A stretch of 64,000 nucleotides of DNA, from assembly GCA_024244705.1 (NCBI GenBank), contig JAAEOK010000080.1, forward strand, positions 27,306-91,305, given 5' to 3'. A program made the position numbers and the translations under genes. Positions 63,891 through 64,000 of this stretch are shown in pieces (the first letter of the stretch is position 1; each line of letters opens with the position of its first letter). This DNA comes from Alphaproteobacteria bacterium. GTDB taxonomy: Bacteria; Pseudomonadota; Alphaproteobacteria; JAAEOK01. The notes under the pieces were generated by a model that was not told the origin of the DNA, ran no database searches, and saw only the letters and a program-made list of their open reading frames with translations.

Positions 63891-64000
63891 TCAGGCGGCG
63901 TTTTGGATTTGCTTGATGCCGTTCTCGAATCTCACTCCCTGGATGACCTCGGCGAGGTGGTTTGATCCATCGAGCCTGCGCCATTTCTTCCTGGCGCTCA
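63891..64000 (-). mobile_element. C-terminal end of an IS256-type transposase (partial)
   Basis: The minus strand reads SARKKWRRLDGSNHLAEVIQ, GVRFENGIKQIQNAA and stop. This is the usual C-terminus of IS256-family transposases as I remember it (KWRRLxG, then GVxFxDGI). The rest of the element lies beyond the window. A possible element end, GGCCGTGTACTCATAA at 63803-63818, was noted but not matched to a partner. Confidence 0.65.

Overview
The window is high-GC proteobacterial DNA, densely packed and arranged in operons. Codon style, FNR-type sites and gene content suggest a facultatively anaerobic alphaproteobacterium, perhaps Rhodospirillales-like; this assignment is an inference, since no rRNA or other phylogenetic marker is present. 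The theme is anaerobic life: nitrite and nitric oxide respiration (about 0-17.9 kb and 41.5-51.9 kb) and anaerobic aromatic degradation (22.3-34.0 kb, probably 34.8-41.3 kb).

1-6.0 kb: the tail of a CuA-type subunit II, a heme-copper oxidase subunit I that has glutamine where oxidases carry the cross-linked tyrosine (a nitric oxide reductase candidate of an unconventional class), heme O synthase, a SCO copper chaperone, an unusual cytochrome b / two-cluster ferredoxin / MvhD-like fusion, a membrane-anchored unknown and a hemerythrin. 6.0-18.0 kb: nirI (minus strand) diverges from nirS-nirE-nirC-nirF-nirD-nirL-nirG-nirH-nirJ-nirN plus a CbiX-like chelatase, that is cytochrome cd1 nitrite reductase and its heme d1 pathway. 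18-22 kb: an AraC regulator with a LysE exporter, a VOC protein, a TrpD2-like protein and an FNR-box cytochrome c.

22-34 kb: korAB with a ferritin-like protein and RidA (minus) diverge from had-oah-dch-bcrCBAD-ferredoxin (plus). This is a Thauera-type benzoyl-CoA reductase pathway, in which KorAB plausibly reduces the ferredoxin that feeds BcrABCD. 34-41 kb: a Cu/Zn SOD, then a minus-strand operon of FlK-like thioesterase, molybdopterin oxidoreductase, FeS subunit and membrane anchor (best guess PadBCD, phenylacetyl-CoA oxidation), two GNAT acetyltransferases and a transaldolase.

41.5-52 kb: accessory denitrification genes (GNAT, cysteine-poor Rrf2 regulator, NnrS, HemN, Dnr-like Crp/Fnr regulator, hemerythrin, ApbE, a short NosR-like polyferredoxin), interrupted by a three-gene secreted/coiled-coil cluster of unknown role. 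Eight TTGAY-N4-RTCAA type sites lie upstream of the denitrification genes with regular promoter geometry. At hemN, nnrS and apbE the predicted transcription start falls on the start codon. No nosZ is present in the window.

52-58.4 kb is a decay zone: an internally deleted lytic transglycosylase, an amber-interrupted membrane protein, a 5'-truncated ABC permease abutting an MmgE/PrpD fragment with two amber codons, and a frameshifted solute-binding protein. Intact genes here (gamma-glutamyl hydrolase, 2OG oxygenase) and a glutamine synthetase-like ligase nearby suggest a former polyamine-type uptake and catabolism locus. 58.5-63.7 kb: a sugar/polyol cluster (TIM barrel, DeoR regulator, SDR, FGGY kinase) around the ligase. 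The window ends in the 3' part of an IS256-type transposase.
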